From Lachnospiraceae bacterium UBA7205 (lineage in GTDB: Bacteria > Bacillota > Clostridia > Lachnospirales > Lachnospiraceae), in contig DKUL01000057.1 in the NCBI GenBank assembly GCA_002490665.1, positions 62,001 through 126,000 on the forward strand: a DNA stretch of 64,000 nt, given 5' to 3'. Positions 34,433 to 42,580 of this stretch are shown here, piece by piece. Position numbers and translations under genes: made by a program. Position 1 is the first letter of the stretch, and each line of letters starts with the position of its first letter. Below the pieces are notes generated by a model, which was not told the DNA's origin, made no database searches, and worked only from the letters and a program-made list of their open reading frames with translations.

Positions 34433-34593
34433 TCCCCCGCTTGTCATCAAAAGATACGCTATCCCATGTGTCGATGTAGCCAGAAATCTGGCTGACCTGT
34501 TCTGGGCTGATGGCTTCCACCGTCAGCTCCGCTATCTTCGCCAGATATTCCTGCTTGCATCCGTCCAGTTCAGCTATCCTCACATCAATGAAC
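34433..34593 (-). pseudogene. Remnant of a large serine recombinase (C-terminal tail)
   Basis: About 53 codons in one minus-strand frame read IAELDGCKQEYLAKIAEL, then EAISPEQVSQISGYIDTWDS and VSFDDKRG. This is the helical tail seen near the C-terminus of Clostridial transposon-type serine recombinases. There is no start, no catalytic domain and no natural end, and a stop codon lies just upstream. It marks a former integrative element. The family call is from recall of the motif and has not been searched. Confidence 0.6.
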
Positions 34594-34740
34594 TATCCCA
34601 AGTCTACACTTTTTTGACTGCCTGTGCCGTATATCTATAAGGTTGGAAATCAGAAAACTCGTTATATCCACGCTCTCGCATTTGTGATATAATGAGAAAC
34701 AGAAAAACGAAATAATGAAGTTTACAAAAAGATATAGATT

Positions 34741-35199
34741 ATGAAAATGCCAAGCGAAAATATTGATAAAGCTATGTTTGCTCCATGCGGAATGAACTGT
34801 ATGGTTTGTTATAAACACTGTTATCACCAAAAGCCATGTGCAGGGTGTTTGAACAGCGATAGCGGAAAGCCAGAACATTGCCGAAAATGCAGGATAAAGG
34901 ACTGCATAAAAGAGAAAGAATTGATCTACTGTTTTGAATGTCTGGACTATCCATGTAAACTGATAAAACATCTTGAGAAAAGCTATAAACAAAGGTATCG
35001 GGAAAGCCTTATGGAAAATAGTGCATTTGTCCAGGAACAAGGATTAGAATCGTTCATGAAAATGCAGAAAGAAAAATATACTTGCTCGAAATGCGGCGGT
35101 ATTATCTCTATCCACGATAGAGAATGCAACGAGTGCCAAGAGAAAATAGCTAGATTGGAGGTGCACTCTGACCTTAACCACCTAAAAAACTACGTATAG
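34741..35199 (+). CDS. DUF3795-type Cys-rich protein
   Basis: 152 residues with many paired cysteines: APCGMNCMVCYKHC, CAGC, HCRKCRIKDC, CFECLDYPCK, and a C-terminal zinc-ribbon-like CSKCGG...CNEC. This is the pattern of the DUF3795 family, thought to bind zinc but of unknown role, common in Clostridia. No strong ribosome site precedes the ATG at 34741 or the in-frame ATG at 34747. Its 3' end overlaps the start of a broken XRE gene. It looks intact although it lies among pseudogenes. Confidence 0.75.
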   Translation: MKMPSENIDKAMFAPCGMNCMVCYKHCYHQKPCAGCLNSDSGKPEHCRKCRIKDCIKEKELIYCFECLDYPCKLIKHLEKSYKQRYRESLMENSAFVQEQGLESFMKMQKEKYTCSKCGGIISIHDRECNECQEKIARLEVHSDLNHLKNYV

Positions 35200-35821
35200 A
35201 GCGTGGATTAGCATTGGAACAGCTTGCGGAGCAGACAAACCTCTCCAAGTCTGCGCTGGGCAGATATAAAGCATAGGACTTTAAAGATTTCAGCCACTAT
35301 GCCCTTATTAAACTGGCGAAATTTTACAACGTGACTACCGACTATCTGCCAGATATGTCTGAAATAAAGCGTTACCCAAACGCTGACCTCGCAGACCAGC
35401 GTTTGAGTGATGGAATGATTGATCTGTTGAAAAGCGGGCGGGTGGACAATACTCTACTGTGCGAATTAGCGTCGCACTCGGATTTTGTTAAACTACTGGC
35501 CAACATACAGATTTATGTAGAGGGCATCGCCGCCATGCAGGTACAGAATTTGAACGCATAGATGTGGCGAGGACTGAAATTATGGAAAAATACCAACCGG
35601 AAGAGCATGACCAGACCACCTATCTTCTGCAAGCCACCCACATAGACGAGGATGATCATTTCAGTAGCCGGGTACATAAAGACATTGACGCTATCATGGA
35701 GAATATGCGACAAGCCCACCAGAACCGAAGCGACAACGCGCCAAAGAAATTCGTGATAGAGGAAATGAAGCAGGATTTAGAGGAAGTTGCCGGCTTTAAG
35801 GGGAACCATCTTGAACTATAG
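35181..35821 (+). pseudogene. Broken XRE-family regulator from an integrative element
   Basis: The helix-turn-helix part (RIERGLALEQLAEQTNLSKS) reads in frame from about 35193 but has no start codon. A TAG at 35274-35276 interrupts it after GRYKA. The frame then continues (DFSHYALIKLAKFYNVTTDY, LADQRLSDGMIDLLKSGRVD) to a stop at 35559. The rest of the protein (TEIMEKYQPEEHDQTTYLLQ and EEMKQDLEEVAGFKG) is in another frame, ending at 35821. I recall these as one continuous protein in intact Clostridial conjugative elements. Three lesions (lost start, amber, frameshift) make it a clear pseudogene. Confidence 0.75.
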
Positions 35822-35992
35822 CGTTTAATCTATTGCAAGCAGAATCATCTTCCCTAATAATCGGCTCACAGAGAAAAAAGCAGTGGTTGATACAGATGGG
35901 TTCTAAATCGGATTTTCTGAAATCACATATAACACAAAGAGACAAAAAGCGAAAACAATAATTGTATAAAGTCATTGAAAGAGAGATCCTGT

Positions 35993-37147
35993 ATGAAAAA
36001 ACATGACAGCAAAACAAAGTCTAGTAATAAAAATTTAACCGCTAGGAAAAAGCAGCGTGTTAATATATCCCAACAATTACCTGTGCAAGAATTGGTGCCA
36101 ATATGTAATGAAGATTCCAAAAGCCTTCCTATTGCACTAAAAGAAAAAATAACAACTGCTTTATCAGATATCGCAGCTGAAAAAATGTTGGCCTTTTTGT
36201 CAACATCTCTTAACTGTAAAGAAATTCGTCAGGATGCAATGAAAATCATACGAAAAGAAACAACGTATATTGCAAGAATCCCCCAAAAATTAGATGTGGC
36301 AATGAATCAAGGACTTTTAGACTTTATGACAGATTCAAAAACAGGTGAAAACTTAGGCGTACTTGTTGACCAAAAGCATAAGAGCAGAGGTTTTGTTCAA
36401 ATAGAAGAATCAATCAGGACGGACTTGGCAGAAAATATCACCAACATTGCAATACAACAGCAACTTCTACATATGACAGAAGTTATTAACGATGTGCGTT
36501 CTCGTGTAATTACTTTACAAGAGAGCCACGATTCAGATTTGTTTGGAAGCATAAAAGGGATGCACCAGCAATTATTGCAAATCAAAGATGCCAAAAATCC
36601 GGATACTCGAAAACAACTAACGGCTAGTGCGATAACCGTTTTAAACGAAGTTCGGGGAAAAGTGGAAACAGCAATCCTTAATGCACTAAAGGATATTGCA
36701 GACGTGCCAGATTCGGATATAAGCATCATTTGGAAAATTATTCGAAATAAGAATTTTCTTACAAATACAGTTGAACAATATAATCGGATTGAAGAATTAT
36801 TCAGTTATTATCTCACAGCAACACAACTTTTGGGATACGCGTATGCTTTTCTGGATGAACCGCAATCATATGAAGATATATTTTCTCCCAGTCCAGAACT
36901 TATTGATAACCCCAATCTGCAAAAACTCCTTTCAGCTGAAAATCTTTTTGAAGAAACGATAGGAGAAACCTGGTATAAGAATTCAGAGAAATATTTACAA
37001 GAGATCAAAGAACAATCTCATATTTTATTTTTGGAAAGCCATGATACCATAGAAATTGAAATTACGGGAAAAGAACTATTGGAGGCTATTGAATATGGAG
37101 GAACAGAAGATAACACGGACAGTAAAGAAAAAATTTCAACGAATTAA
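35993..37147 (+). CDS. Unrecognised 384-residue accessory protein
   Basis: Intact, Lys/Glu-rich, strongly alpha-helical protein without signal peptide or clear membrane span. The N-terminus is basic and Ser/Lys-rich (KHDSKTKSSNKNL). The centre (about 90-240) has coiled-coil-like stretches (QQQLLHMTEVINDVRSRVIT). The C-terminal third is acidic with aromatic patches (FSYYLTATQLLGYAYAFLDE). I find no catalytic motif and do not recognise the family. The frame is open from 35975, but ATG 35993 has AAAGAGAG about 8 bases upstream. It overlaps the next small gene by 53 bases, so the two are probably translated together. AT-rich codon use unlike the flanking core genes suggests transfer with the island. 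An anti-phage or element-maintenance role is speculation. Confidence 0.7.
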   Translation: MKKHDSKTKSSNKNLTARKKQRVNISQQLPVQELVPICNEDSKSLPIALKEKITTALSDIAAEKMLAFLSTSLNCKEIRQDAMKIIRKETTYIARIPQKLDVAMNQGLLDFMTDSKTGENLGVLVDQKHKSRGFVQIEESIRTDLAENITNIAIQQQLLHMTEVINDVRSRVITLQESHDSDLFGSIKGMHQQLLQIKDAKNPDTRKQLTASAITVLNEVRGKVETAILNALKDIADVPDSDISIIWKIIRNKNFLTNTVEQYNRIEELFSYYLTATQLLGYAYAFLDEPQSYEDIFSPSPELIDNPNLQKLLSAENLFEETIGETWYKNSEKYLQEIKEQSHILFLESHDTIEIEITGKELLEAIEYGGTEDNTDSKEKISTN

Positions 37148-37280
37148 TAACGCTAGAGAAATTGTAAAAGGTGTTGGTGAGTGTGCTACTCCCCTTGTGG
37201 CTGGTTTTCTCATGGCAAAGGCTACTCAAAATACGCCAAATTCTGAAGAATCAGATTTTGCTGATGATGAAAGCAACTGA
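37095..37280 (+). CDS. Small protein with one hydrophobic stretch, partner of the preceding gene
   Basis: 61 residues from the ATG at 37095, with GGAGG about 12 bases upstream and an in-frame extension possible to 37056. The basic N-terminal half (ITRTVKKKFQRINNAREIVK) is followed by a short apolar segment (ATPLVAGFLMAKA) and an acidic tail (SEESDFADDESN). It starts inside the 3' end of the 384-residue gene in another frame, the arrangement of tightly coupled pairs. No family recognised. Confidence 0.5.
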   Translation: MEEQKITRTVKKKFQRINNAREIVKGVGECATPLVAGFLMAKATQNTPNSEESDFADDESN

Positions 37281-37527
37281 GAATTATTAGTAGTTGTCAT
37301 TTCAAAAAATCAATACACATTAGACGACAACAGCAAACCCAGCCGAGGCTGTCAACGGTCAAGATGAACGGCGCTTTCAGCGCTGCCGTTGACAGCCTCG
37401 CTCGCCTTTGCTAATGGGTAATCAAGGCGAGAAAGCCACCCAAATGACTTTCCCGCATATTTCGATTTTGAGAAAACAACAGCCCTAAACAAAGCCCTTA
37501 TTAATAATATATTGATAATGTAATTTT
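37281..37527. other. Non-coding tail of the mobile island
   Basis: Apart from the nested inverted repeat, nothing is supported. The last part is AT-rich with TTATTAATAATATATTGATAAT-like sequence. Confidence 0.4.
37344..37400. repeat. Large nested inverted repeat after the island cassette
   Basis: A 15-base perfect outer stem, CGAGGCTGTCAACGG (37344-37358) and CCGTTGACAGCCTCG (37386-37400), encloses an inner hairpin GCGCT-TTC-AGCGC (37371-37383). It has no U-tract. Such structures occur at origins of transfer and other conjugative-element sites. In a decayed element it is most likely such a relic. Confidence 0.7.
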
Positions 37528-37752
37528 TTATCCATGATACCCCTCCTCCAAATCAGCCAGTCGGCGGTTCATGAGAAAGCAGCCACAGGAATTCAAATAC
37601 GAACAAAGCCTTTCCCTATGCAACTCTTCCAAGCCACTGGTAAACTCCCCAAAACGGTTCATCATGCAGTCTTTGTGCAATTTTCCAAACTTTAAATCGC
37701 TCAACATCTCTACGGCAAATTGATATGCAGCACTATCATTCTTATTCCCCAT
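37528..37752 (-). CDS. Small island protein, unknown function
   Basis: 74 residues (MGNKNDSAAYQFAVEMLSDL... ERLCSYLNSCGCFLMNRRLA) with three Cys, predicted helical. GAAGGAA lies 3-4 bases before the ATG. No family recognised; proteins of this size and composition are common cargo of Clostridial conjugative elements. It is the last island gene before proS. Confidence 0.45.
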   Translation of the reverse strand: MGNKNDSAAYQFAVEMLSDLKFGKLHKDCMMNRFGEFTSGLEELHRERLCSYLNSCGCFLMNRRLADLEEGYHG

Positions 37753-37843
37753 TTTCCTTCACCCCCGCTGTATTAGATTGTTTTCATCAAAATCCTGGTT
37801 TCTTCGTAACTATCCTGTCAAAAAATGTTTGCCTACACACCTC

Positions 37844-39286
37844 TTAATACGCCCTTCCCCAGTATACCATTTTCTTTGCCGGTCTTCCACAGCACACACA
37901 GGTCTCGCTCAGCTGCTCCTGCTCAAATGGCATACAGCGGCTTGTCGCTGCAAGCTCATCCTTGATTTTGTCCTCGCAGGCGCGGTCGCCGCACCACATC
38001 GCCTTGACGAATCCCGGCTTGCTGTTGATGGTGTCGCAGAACTCCTCCCAGCTTACCGCGTCATAGATGTGTGTCTCAAGGTGCTTCTTTGCCGCCTCAT
38101 ACATATCGGACTGAATCGCCTCGAGAAGCTCCGCCGCCTTTGTCTCGACCTCGTCCAGGCTTACGTCAATCTTTTCCCTCGTGTCGCGGCGCACAAATAC
38201 GCACTTGTTGTTCTCAATATCCTTTGGACCAATTTCAATGCGGAACGGAACGCCGCGCATCTCGCACTCGCTGAACTTCCAGCCGGGGCTCTTGTCGGTG
38301 TCGTCAACCTTTACGCGGAAGCCCTTTGCCACCAGGCGGTCCTTCAGCGCGTATGCCTTGTCAAGCACGCCTTCCTTTTTCTGCTGGATAGGAATGACCA
38401 TAATCTGGGTCGGCGCCACCTTGGGCGGAAGCTTGAGCCCTGAATCGTCGCCGTGTACCATGATGACCGCACCGATAATGCGGGTGGACAGTCCCCATGA
38501 AGTCTGGTAACAGTATTTTAATGTATTGTCCTTATCCGTAAACTGGATTCCGAATGCCCTTGCAAACCCATCCCCGAAATTGTGGCTGGTTCCGGACTGC
38601 AGTGCCTTTCCGTCATGCATGAGCGCCTCAATGGTGTAGGTGGACTCGGCGCCCGCAAATTTCTCCTTCTCTGTCTTCTGCCCCTTTACAACAGGAATCG
38701 CAAGCACGTCCCGCACAAAGTCGGCATAAACATTGAGCATCTGAATCGTCCTCTGCTCCGCTTCCTCGGCCGTGGCATGGACGGTGTGCCCCTCCTGCCA
38801 CAGGAACTCACGGCTTCTTAAAAAAGGACGTGTCGTCTTTTCCCAGCGCACCACGGAGCACCACTGGTTGTACACCTTGGGCAAATCGCGGTAGGACTGC
38901 ACTTCATTTTTATAAAAATCGCAGAACAATGTCTCTGATGTAGGACGCACGCACAGCCGCTCCTGCAATGGCTCGAGACCGCCATGCGTCACCCACGCCA
39001 CCTCCGGCGCAAAGCCTTCCACATGGTCTTTTTCCTTCTGCAAAAGCCCTTCCGGAATAAACATGGGCATGTATACATTCTCAACGCCTGTCTTCTTGAA
39101 CGCCGCGTCGAGCTGCTGCTGAATCTGCTCCCAGATTGCATACCCCGCAGGCTTGATTATCATACAGCCCTTCACGCTCGAGTAATCGCACAGCTCCGCC
39201 TTCTTCACGACATCCGTGTACCATTGCGCGAAATCCTCCTCCATGGAAGTAATTTCCTCTACCAGTTTCTTGTTGTCATTTGCCAT
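37844..39286 (-). CDS. proS: Prolyl-tRNA synthetase, archaeal/eukaryote-like (type 3)
   Basis: A 480-residue class II synthetase that charges tRNA-Pro. Motif 2 (VRWEKTTRPFLRSREFLWQE, then GHTVHATAEEAE), motif 3 region (GLSTRIIGAVIMVHGDDSGL) and the C-terminal anticodon domain are clear. The family's zinc-binding end is also present (CEDKIKDELAATSRC, CVCCGRPAKKMVYWGRAY). GGAAGAGG precedes the ATG. It has only a 15-base gap from the upstream TOPRIM gene, so part of its transcription may come from the AAA/TOPRIM promoter. Confidence 0.97.
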   Translation of the reverse strand: MANDNKKLVEEITSMEEDFAQWYTDVVKKAELCDYSSVKGCMIIKPAGYAIWEQIQQQLDAAFKKTGVENVYMPMFIPEGLLQKEKDHVEGFAPEVAWVTHGGLEPLQERLCVRPTSETLFCDFYKNEVQSYRDLPKVYNQWCSVVRWEKTTRPFLRSREFLWQEGHTVHATAEEAEQRTIQMLNVYADFVRDVLAIPVVKGQKTEKEKFAGAESTYTIEALMHDGKALQSGTSHNFGDGFARAFGIQFTDKDNTLKYCYQTSWGLSTRIIGAVIMVHGDDSGLKLPPKVAPTQIMVIPIQQKKEGVLDKAYALKDRLVAKGFRVKVDDTDKSPGWKFSECEMRGVPFRIEIGPKDIENNKCVFVRRDTREKIDVSLDEVETKAAELLEAIQSDMYEAAKKHLETHIYDAVSWEEFCDTINSKPGFVKAMWCGDRACEDKIKDELAATSRCMPFEQEQLSETCVCCGRPAKKMVYWGRAY

Positions 39287-39301
39287 TTTTCCTCTTCCTT
39301 T

Positions 39302-40015
39302 CTATTCTTCACTATCTGTAATATATTCAAGCAGCTTGAAATCCTTCTGAATCGCAGTGTAATCCTCCCATGGGATGTTCTTTATGATACTGCTTCTCTC
39401 GTTGAACTGCTCTACAGCCGTCCGTACACAGAAAAATGCGTCAAATTTTGCCTTTGTTATCAGTCTGCGCTTTGACAAATATCTGCGTTCCGTGTCTGTA
39501 TTATCTATAAAATCTCTGCATTCTTCTACAATCTTTTTGTCATATGCATCCTGCTCTGCGACGGCATCCAGCAAAAATGTCTCCATCGCCCCATTTTCCT
39601 CAAACGGAATAACCATGACCAATAACCGCATCTGAATCTCGACGCCTGCATTGATTGTCATATGGCAGCCTGTCCATTGATTATTTTTAATCTGTTTGTC
39701 CAGGGTGACATTTTCACTTTTTAAAACGGACTCAATGCTTTGTATAAAGCGTGTTTCTGTGTCTGTCTCGTCCCTGTCCGTGATAACCACTATGGAATGA
39801 AAATAGTCATTATTTTCCGGTGATTCCATATAGTTCTTTCTCAAAACCTCTGCCAGTCCTTCCGCCAGTCTGCTGCATCCGCCTGCTGCCGCTATTGTAA
39901 GGCTGTTTTTCCCTTTTCTCAGAAGCCTTGATTTCTGGTTAGGCAGCTTAAACTGTCTCGTCTGCCCTTTTTCCGTATCTTCCCATCCGCAGACCTTTCG
40001 CATATAATACTGCAA
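39302..40015 (-). CDS. TOPRIM-domain protein, partner of the upstream AAA ATPase (split OLD-like); start region damaged
   Basis: From the first usable codon (TTG 40015, or ATG 40003) the frame gives about 237 residues, with VVITDRDETDTETRFI as the TOPRIM D-x-D motif. The frame extends upstream without a stop to 40070. It encodes GIILCEGSTDYTLLQYY, the expected TOPRIM motif I with its Glu, but no start codon is in frame there. An ATG at 40054-40056, 3 bases after the ATPase stop, would be in frame only with one extra base. A 1-base deletion, a sequencing error or a -1 frameshift from the ATPase are the options. Such proteins are predicted DNA or RNA nucleases activated by the ATPase. Confidence 0.65.
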   Translation of the reverse strand: MQYYMRKVCGWEDTEKGQTRQFKLPNQKSRLLRKGKNSLTIAAAGGCSRLAEGLAEVLRKNYMESPENNDYFHSIVVITDRDETDTETRFIQSIESVLKSENVTLDKQIKNNQWTGCHMTINAGVEIQMRLLVMVIPFEENGAMETFLLDAVAEQDAYDKKIVEECRDFIDNTDTERRYLSKRRLITKAKFDAFFCVRTAVEQFNERSSIIKNIPWEDYTAIQKDFKLLEYITDSEE

Positions 40016-40059
40016 TAATGTATAGTCCGTGGAACCTTCGCAGAGGATTATCCCATTCC

Positions 40060-41124
40060 TTACCGTAACTCAACACCCCAATCGTCCTGTGCTTTTATCG
40101 CTTCCTTACAGCTCATTTTCCTTACCAGATTTTTGCCGTCCTTGTTATACAAGGTATACAGATTAATCTTATCCTGTAGGTCCGGTGCACACTTTAATAC
40201 TTTGTCTATCGCCTCAAGACTATGCGAAGACAGGAATACCTGTACATTCAGATTCTGCGCACTGTGCAAAATCCATGCGAATATATTGTTCATCGCAGAA
40301 GTATGGATTGCAGTCTCAAATTCATCCAAAAGCAGAATGCCGTCTTTTGCTTTCACCACAGCCGCCAGTAAAACAAGCGCCTTTTTCATGCCGTCACCAT
40401 ATACGTTCAGCGGCATTGCCTTATTGTACTTATCCGACAGTATCATATATTCCGTCCCATTCCCAGATTTCGTTATATTCATGATGCTGTCGTCAAATTC
40501 ATGCAGAATCCGCATCATATCCTTATAAAGCTTCGGACTTTCCATAACTTCATCCAAAAGAATGCTTCCGTCCACATGTGCACTTGGTGCGACATATTCT
40601 GTTGGAAATATTTTGAGCGGAGATTCCTCCTTTGGCATCCTTGTCTGAAAATCATATAAATCATATGCTTTCTCATCAAAAGATGTAATCACCTGTATTT
40701 GAACACATTTCGCTTCAGTATACCCATCTCTTGCTGCATGACTTATTTGGCAGTCTGAACCATTAATTTCAGAAACATCATTTTCAGAAACACGTACCTC
40801 CTGAACCGCCGCATCTAAAACTACTTTTATATTTTGTGATTTTGTAGTGCAGACATACCAGATATTCCTTGATGTATCAGCAGGAAATAAATTTAAAATC
40901 CCCTTATAATAACTTCCATTCCTAGTCATCCTGCACATCTTTATCCACGTTGAAAGGCTTGATGGACCTCTAAGACTCGATAGCAGCTCGAGTACGCTTG
41001 TCTTCCCACTATTGTTATTCCCTGTCAGTATATTGATTTCATTCAGATCCTGCAGCTCCAAAGCTCTTAATCCACGGTAACTTATTATCTTAAAATTCTC
41101 AATATGCCTAGCCGTATGTCTCAC
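40060..41124 (-). CDS. AAA ATPase, OLD-family type
   Basis: A 354-residue ABC/SMC-like ATPase of the overcoming-lysogenisation-defect group. The Walker A GNNNSGKT is at residues 35-42. The signature-like VYGDGMKKALVLLAAV, Walker B with catalytic acid GILLLDEFETAIH, and switch His in VFLSSHSLEAIDK are all present. It begins with a GTG at 41124 close to GGGAAGGA. Such ATPases act with a TOPRIM nuclease in phage defence (OLD, Gabija- and PARIS-like pairs). Here the partner follows directly. It lies upstream of proS on the same strand and after a terminator, so it starts its own transcript. Confidence 0.85.
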   Translation of the reverse strand: MRHTARHIENFKIISYRGLRALELQDLNEINILTGNNNSGKTSVLELLSSLRGPSSLSTWIKMCRMTRNGSYYKGILNLFPADTSRNIWYVCTTKSQNIKVVLDAAVQEVRVSENDVSEINGSDCQISHAARDGYTEAKCVQIQVITSFDEKAYDLYDFQTRMPKEESPLKIFPTEYVAPSAHVDGSILLDEVMESPKLYKDMMRILHEFDDSIMNITKSGNGTEYMILSDKYNKAMPLNVYGDGMKKALVLLAAVVKAKDGILLLDEFETAIHTSAMNNIFAWILHSAQNLNVQVFLSSHSLEAIDKVLKCAPDLQDKINLYTLYNKDGKNLVRKMSCKEAIKAQDDWGVELR

Positions 41125-41193
41125 CGTCCTTCCCTGTTCTGATTACACTACCCTATATACTAGCAAAAACTCCCCAAAAAGTAAACAATTCCG

Positions 41194-41230
41194 AAAAAAA
41201 TAAGACACAAACATTCCATTTGTGTCTTAT
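41194..41230 (-). terminator. Terminator before the AAA/TOPRIM pair
   Basis: A 12-base perfect stem, ATAAGACACAAA (41200-41211) with TTTGTGTCTTAT (41219-41230), followed by a U7 tract on the minus strand. It isolates the AAA gene from the small membrane-protein gene upstream. Confidence 0.92.
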
Positions 41231-41257
41231 CCGTAAAACCTGTTGCATCCAAATCCA

Positions 41258-41551
41258 TCAAAGCTCGTCCGCAATCGCCGCCGAGGAGACAAATGTCCCG
41301 ACAACCGAAAGCACGACGGCAAGAATGATAATCAGCATCCCGCCCATCAAAAGTATCATGGCTCCGCCGCCGTCATCACCTGTACTCTCCCCCGATGCTG
41401 CCTGACCATTGTCATCAGCCACGGCATTTTCCACCGCCGGCTCTGCCGCCTGTGTGGTGAATGCGCCAAACGAAAGCACCGATATAAACGCACCTACAAT
41501 CATGGCAAACGCAAAGCGCATAATCCTGTATGAAATGTTTTGTTTTGTCAT
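41258..41551 (-). CDS. Small exported membrane protein, unknown
   Basis: 97 residues. An N-terminal signal-like helix (MRFAFAMIVGAFISVLSFGA) ends near TQAAEP. A Gly/Asp/Ser-rich linker follows, then a C-terminal helix (LLMGGMLIIILAVVLSVVGT). An upstream open extension to 41596 lacks a better ribosome site than GGAGAAGGTGG before 41551. No family recognised; perhaps a bitopic or short anchored protein. Confidence 0.55.
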   Translation of the reverse strand: MTKQNISYRIMRFAFAMIVGAFISVLSFGAFTTQAAEPAVENAVADDNGQAASGESTGDDGGGAMILLMGGMLIIILAVVLSVVGTFVSSAAIADEL

Positions 41552-41767
41552 TGAATCCACCTTCTCCGCTTTTATTTTTGAGCCGCCCCGAATCACTTCC
41601 AGCCTGCCCTGTTCTGTATGAAACTGTTCAATAATAAAGTGTCCGCCTTTTCAATTACACCTGTTATTGTCAAACAGTTCCTAATAAACCGCCTCTGTAT
41701 AACAGTTTACCATACAATTCCAGAAATGTGAATTATTTTTCGTTTCATTCACCAAAAAAAATAAAAA

Positions 41768-42580
41768 TCACAATTCCACAAGCTCGCCGCCCCTGACCTC
41801 GACAATCTGCTCACCCTCCAAGCTAAGCCACAGGCTCTGCACACAGGGATTGTACACGAACGAACCGTCCGCCGCAAACTGTGCCATTTTAGTGACATCA
41901 ATGTAATCCACTATCTCAATATTCGTGGCATACCAGATATCGTCCCTGCCTCCTGCAAGCCGGCAGAAATCCTCCATTATGTTCCAGTTGTCATTGTTGG
42001 TAAACTCATAGCTGTGCCCCCATACGTACATCAGGTACAGATACTGCTTTTTTTTCAGCTCCACAAACTGCTGCCCCAGCCCCATCAGGTTATGGTTGTG
42101 GTGGCAGGTCGCCTTCCACTGCAAAAAATTATCCGGAATGGAAAAACCGTCCGAGTCACCGACGACCCTGCCGTATCGGATGCCAAGCGCCGGAAGCATG
42201 TCGCAGATTTCCTGCGAATAGGAGCCGTTCGGATAGGCAAGGCCACGAACCGGATACCCCATAAGCTCCTCAAGCTTTTTCCTGTCCTCTATGATTTCCT
42301 GCGCAACGCTTGTCAGCGGACAGCGCCCTATCGTCGGATGCGATACCGTGTGGCACGCAACCTCATGCCCTTTGTACAGTTCCCTGTACTCTGCCTGCGG
42401 AATGCGCACCGGGTCTCCCTCCAGCCCGCTGTTTACATTGAATGTGCCTTTGATGCCATGCCTGTTAAACAATTCGACAAGCCGCCTGTCCTCGTGCTTG
42501 CCGTCATCATAGCTCATGGTCAGCGCCTTATGCTTTCCTCCCGGAAAACACGTATAAATTTTCTTAATGCTTGTTCTCAT
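41768..42580 (-). CDS. Polysaccharide deacetylase family protein (NodB homology)
   Basis: A 270-residue CE4-type hydrolase without a signal peptide. The metal and catalytic motif is TMSYDDG (Asp25, Asp26), and the second metal motif is HTVSH (His77, His81). GTFNVNSG and PVRGLAYPNGSYS are further family blocks. The usual substrate is an N- or O-acetylated glycan. It overlaps the end of the MecA-like gene by 17 bases, so it is translationally coupled to it. Confidence 0.88.
   Translation of the reverse strand: MRTSIKKIYTCFPGGKHKALTMSYDDGKHEDRRLVELFNRHGIKGTFNVNSGLEGDPVRIPQAEYRELYKGHEVACHTVSHPTIGRCPLTSVAQEIIEDRKKLEELMGYPVRGLAYPNGSYSQEICDMLPALGIRYGRVVGDSDGFSIPDNFLQWKATCHHNHNLMGLGQQFVELKKKQYLYLMYVWGHSYEFTNNDNWNIMEDFCRLAGGRDDIWYATNIEIVDYIDVTKMAQFAADGSFVYNPCVQSLWLSLEGEQIVEVRGGELVEL

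Noticed and set aside
34061..35276. Two in-frame TAG codons in island genes (34061, 35274) and one at 48734, suggesting amber recoding
   Set aside because: Intact neighbours such as the DUF3795 gene and the LplB-type permease end in TAG, and the XRE gene also has a frameshift and no start. Ordinary pseudogene decay explains these codons.
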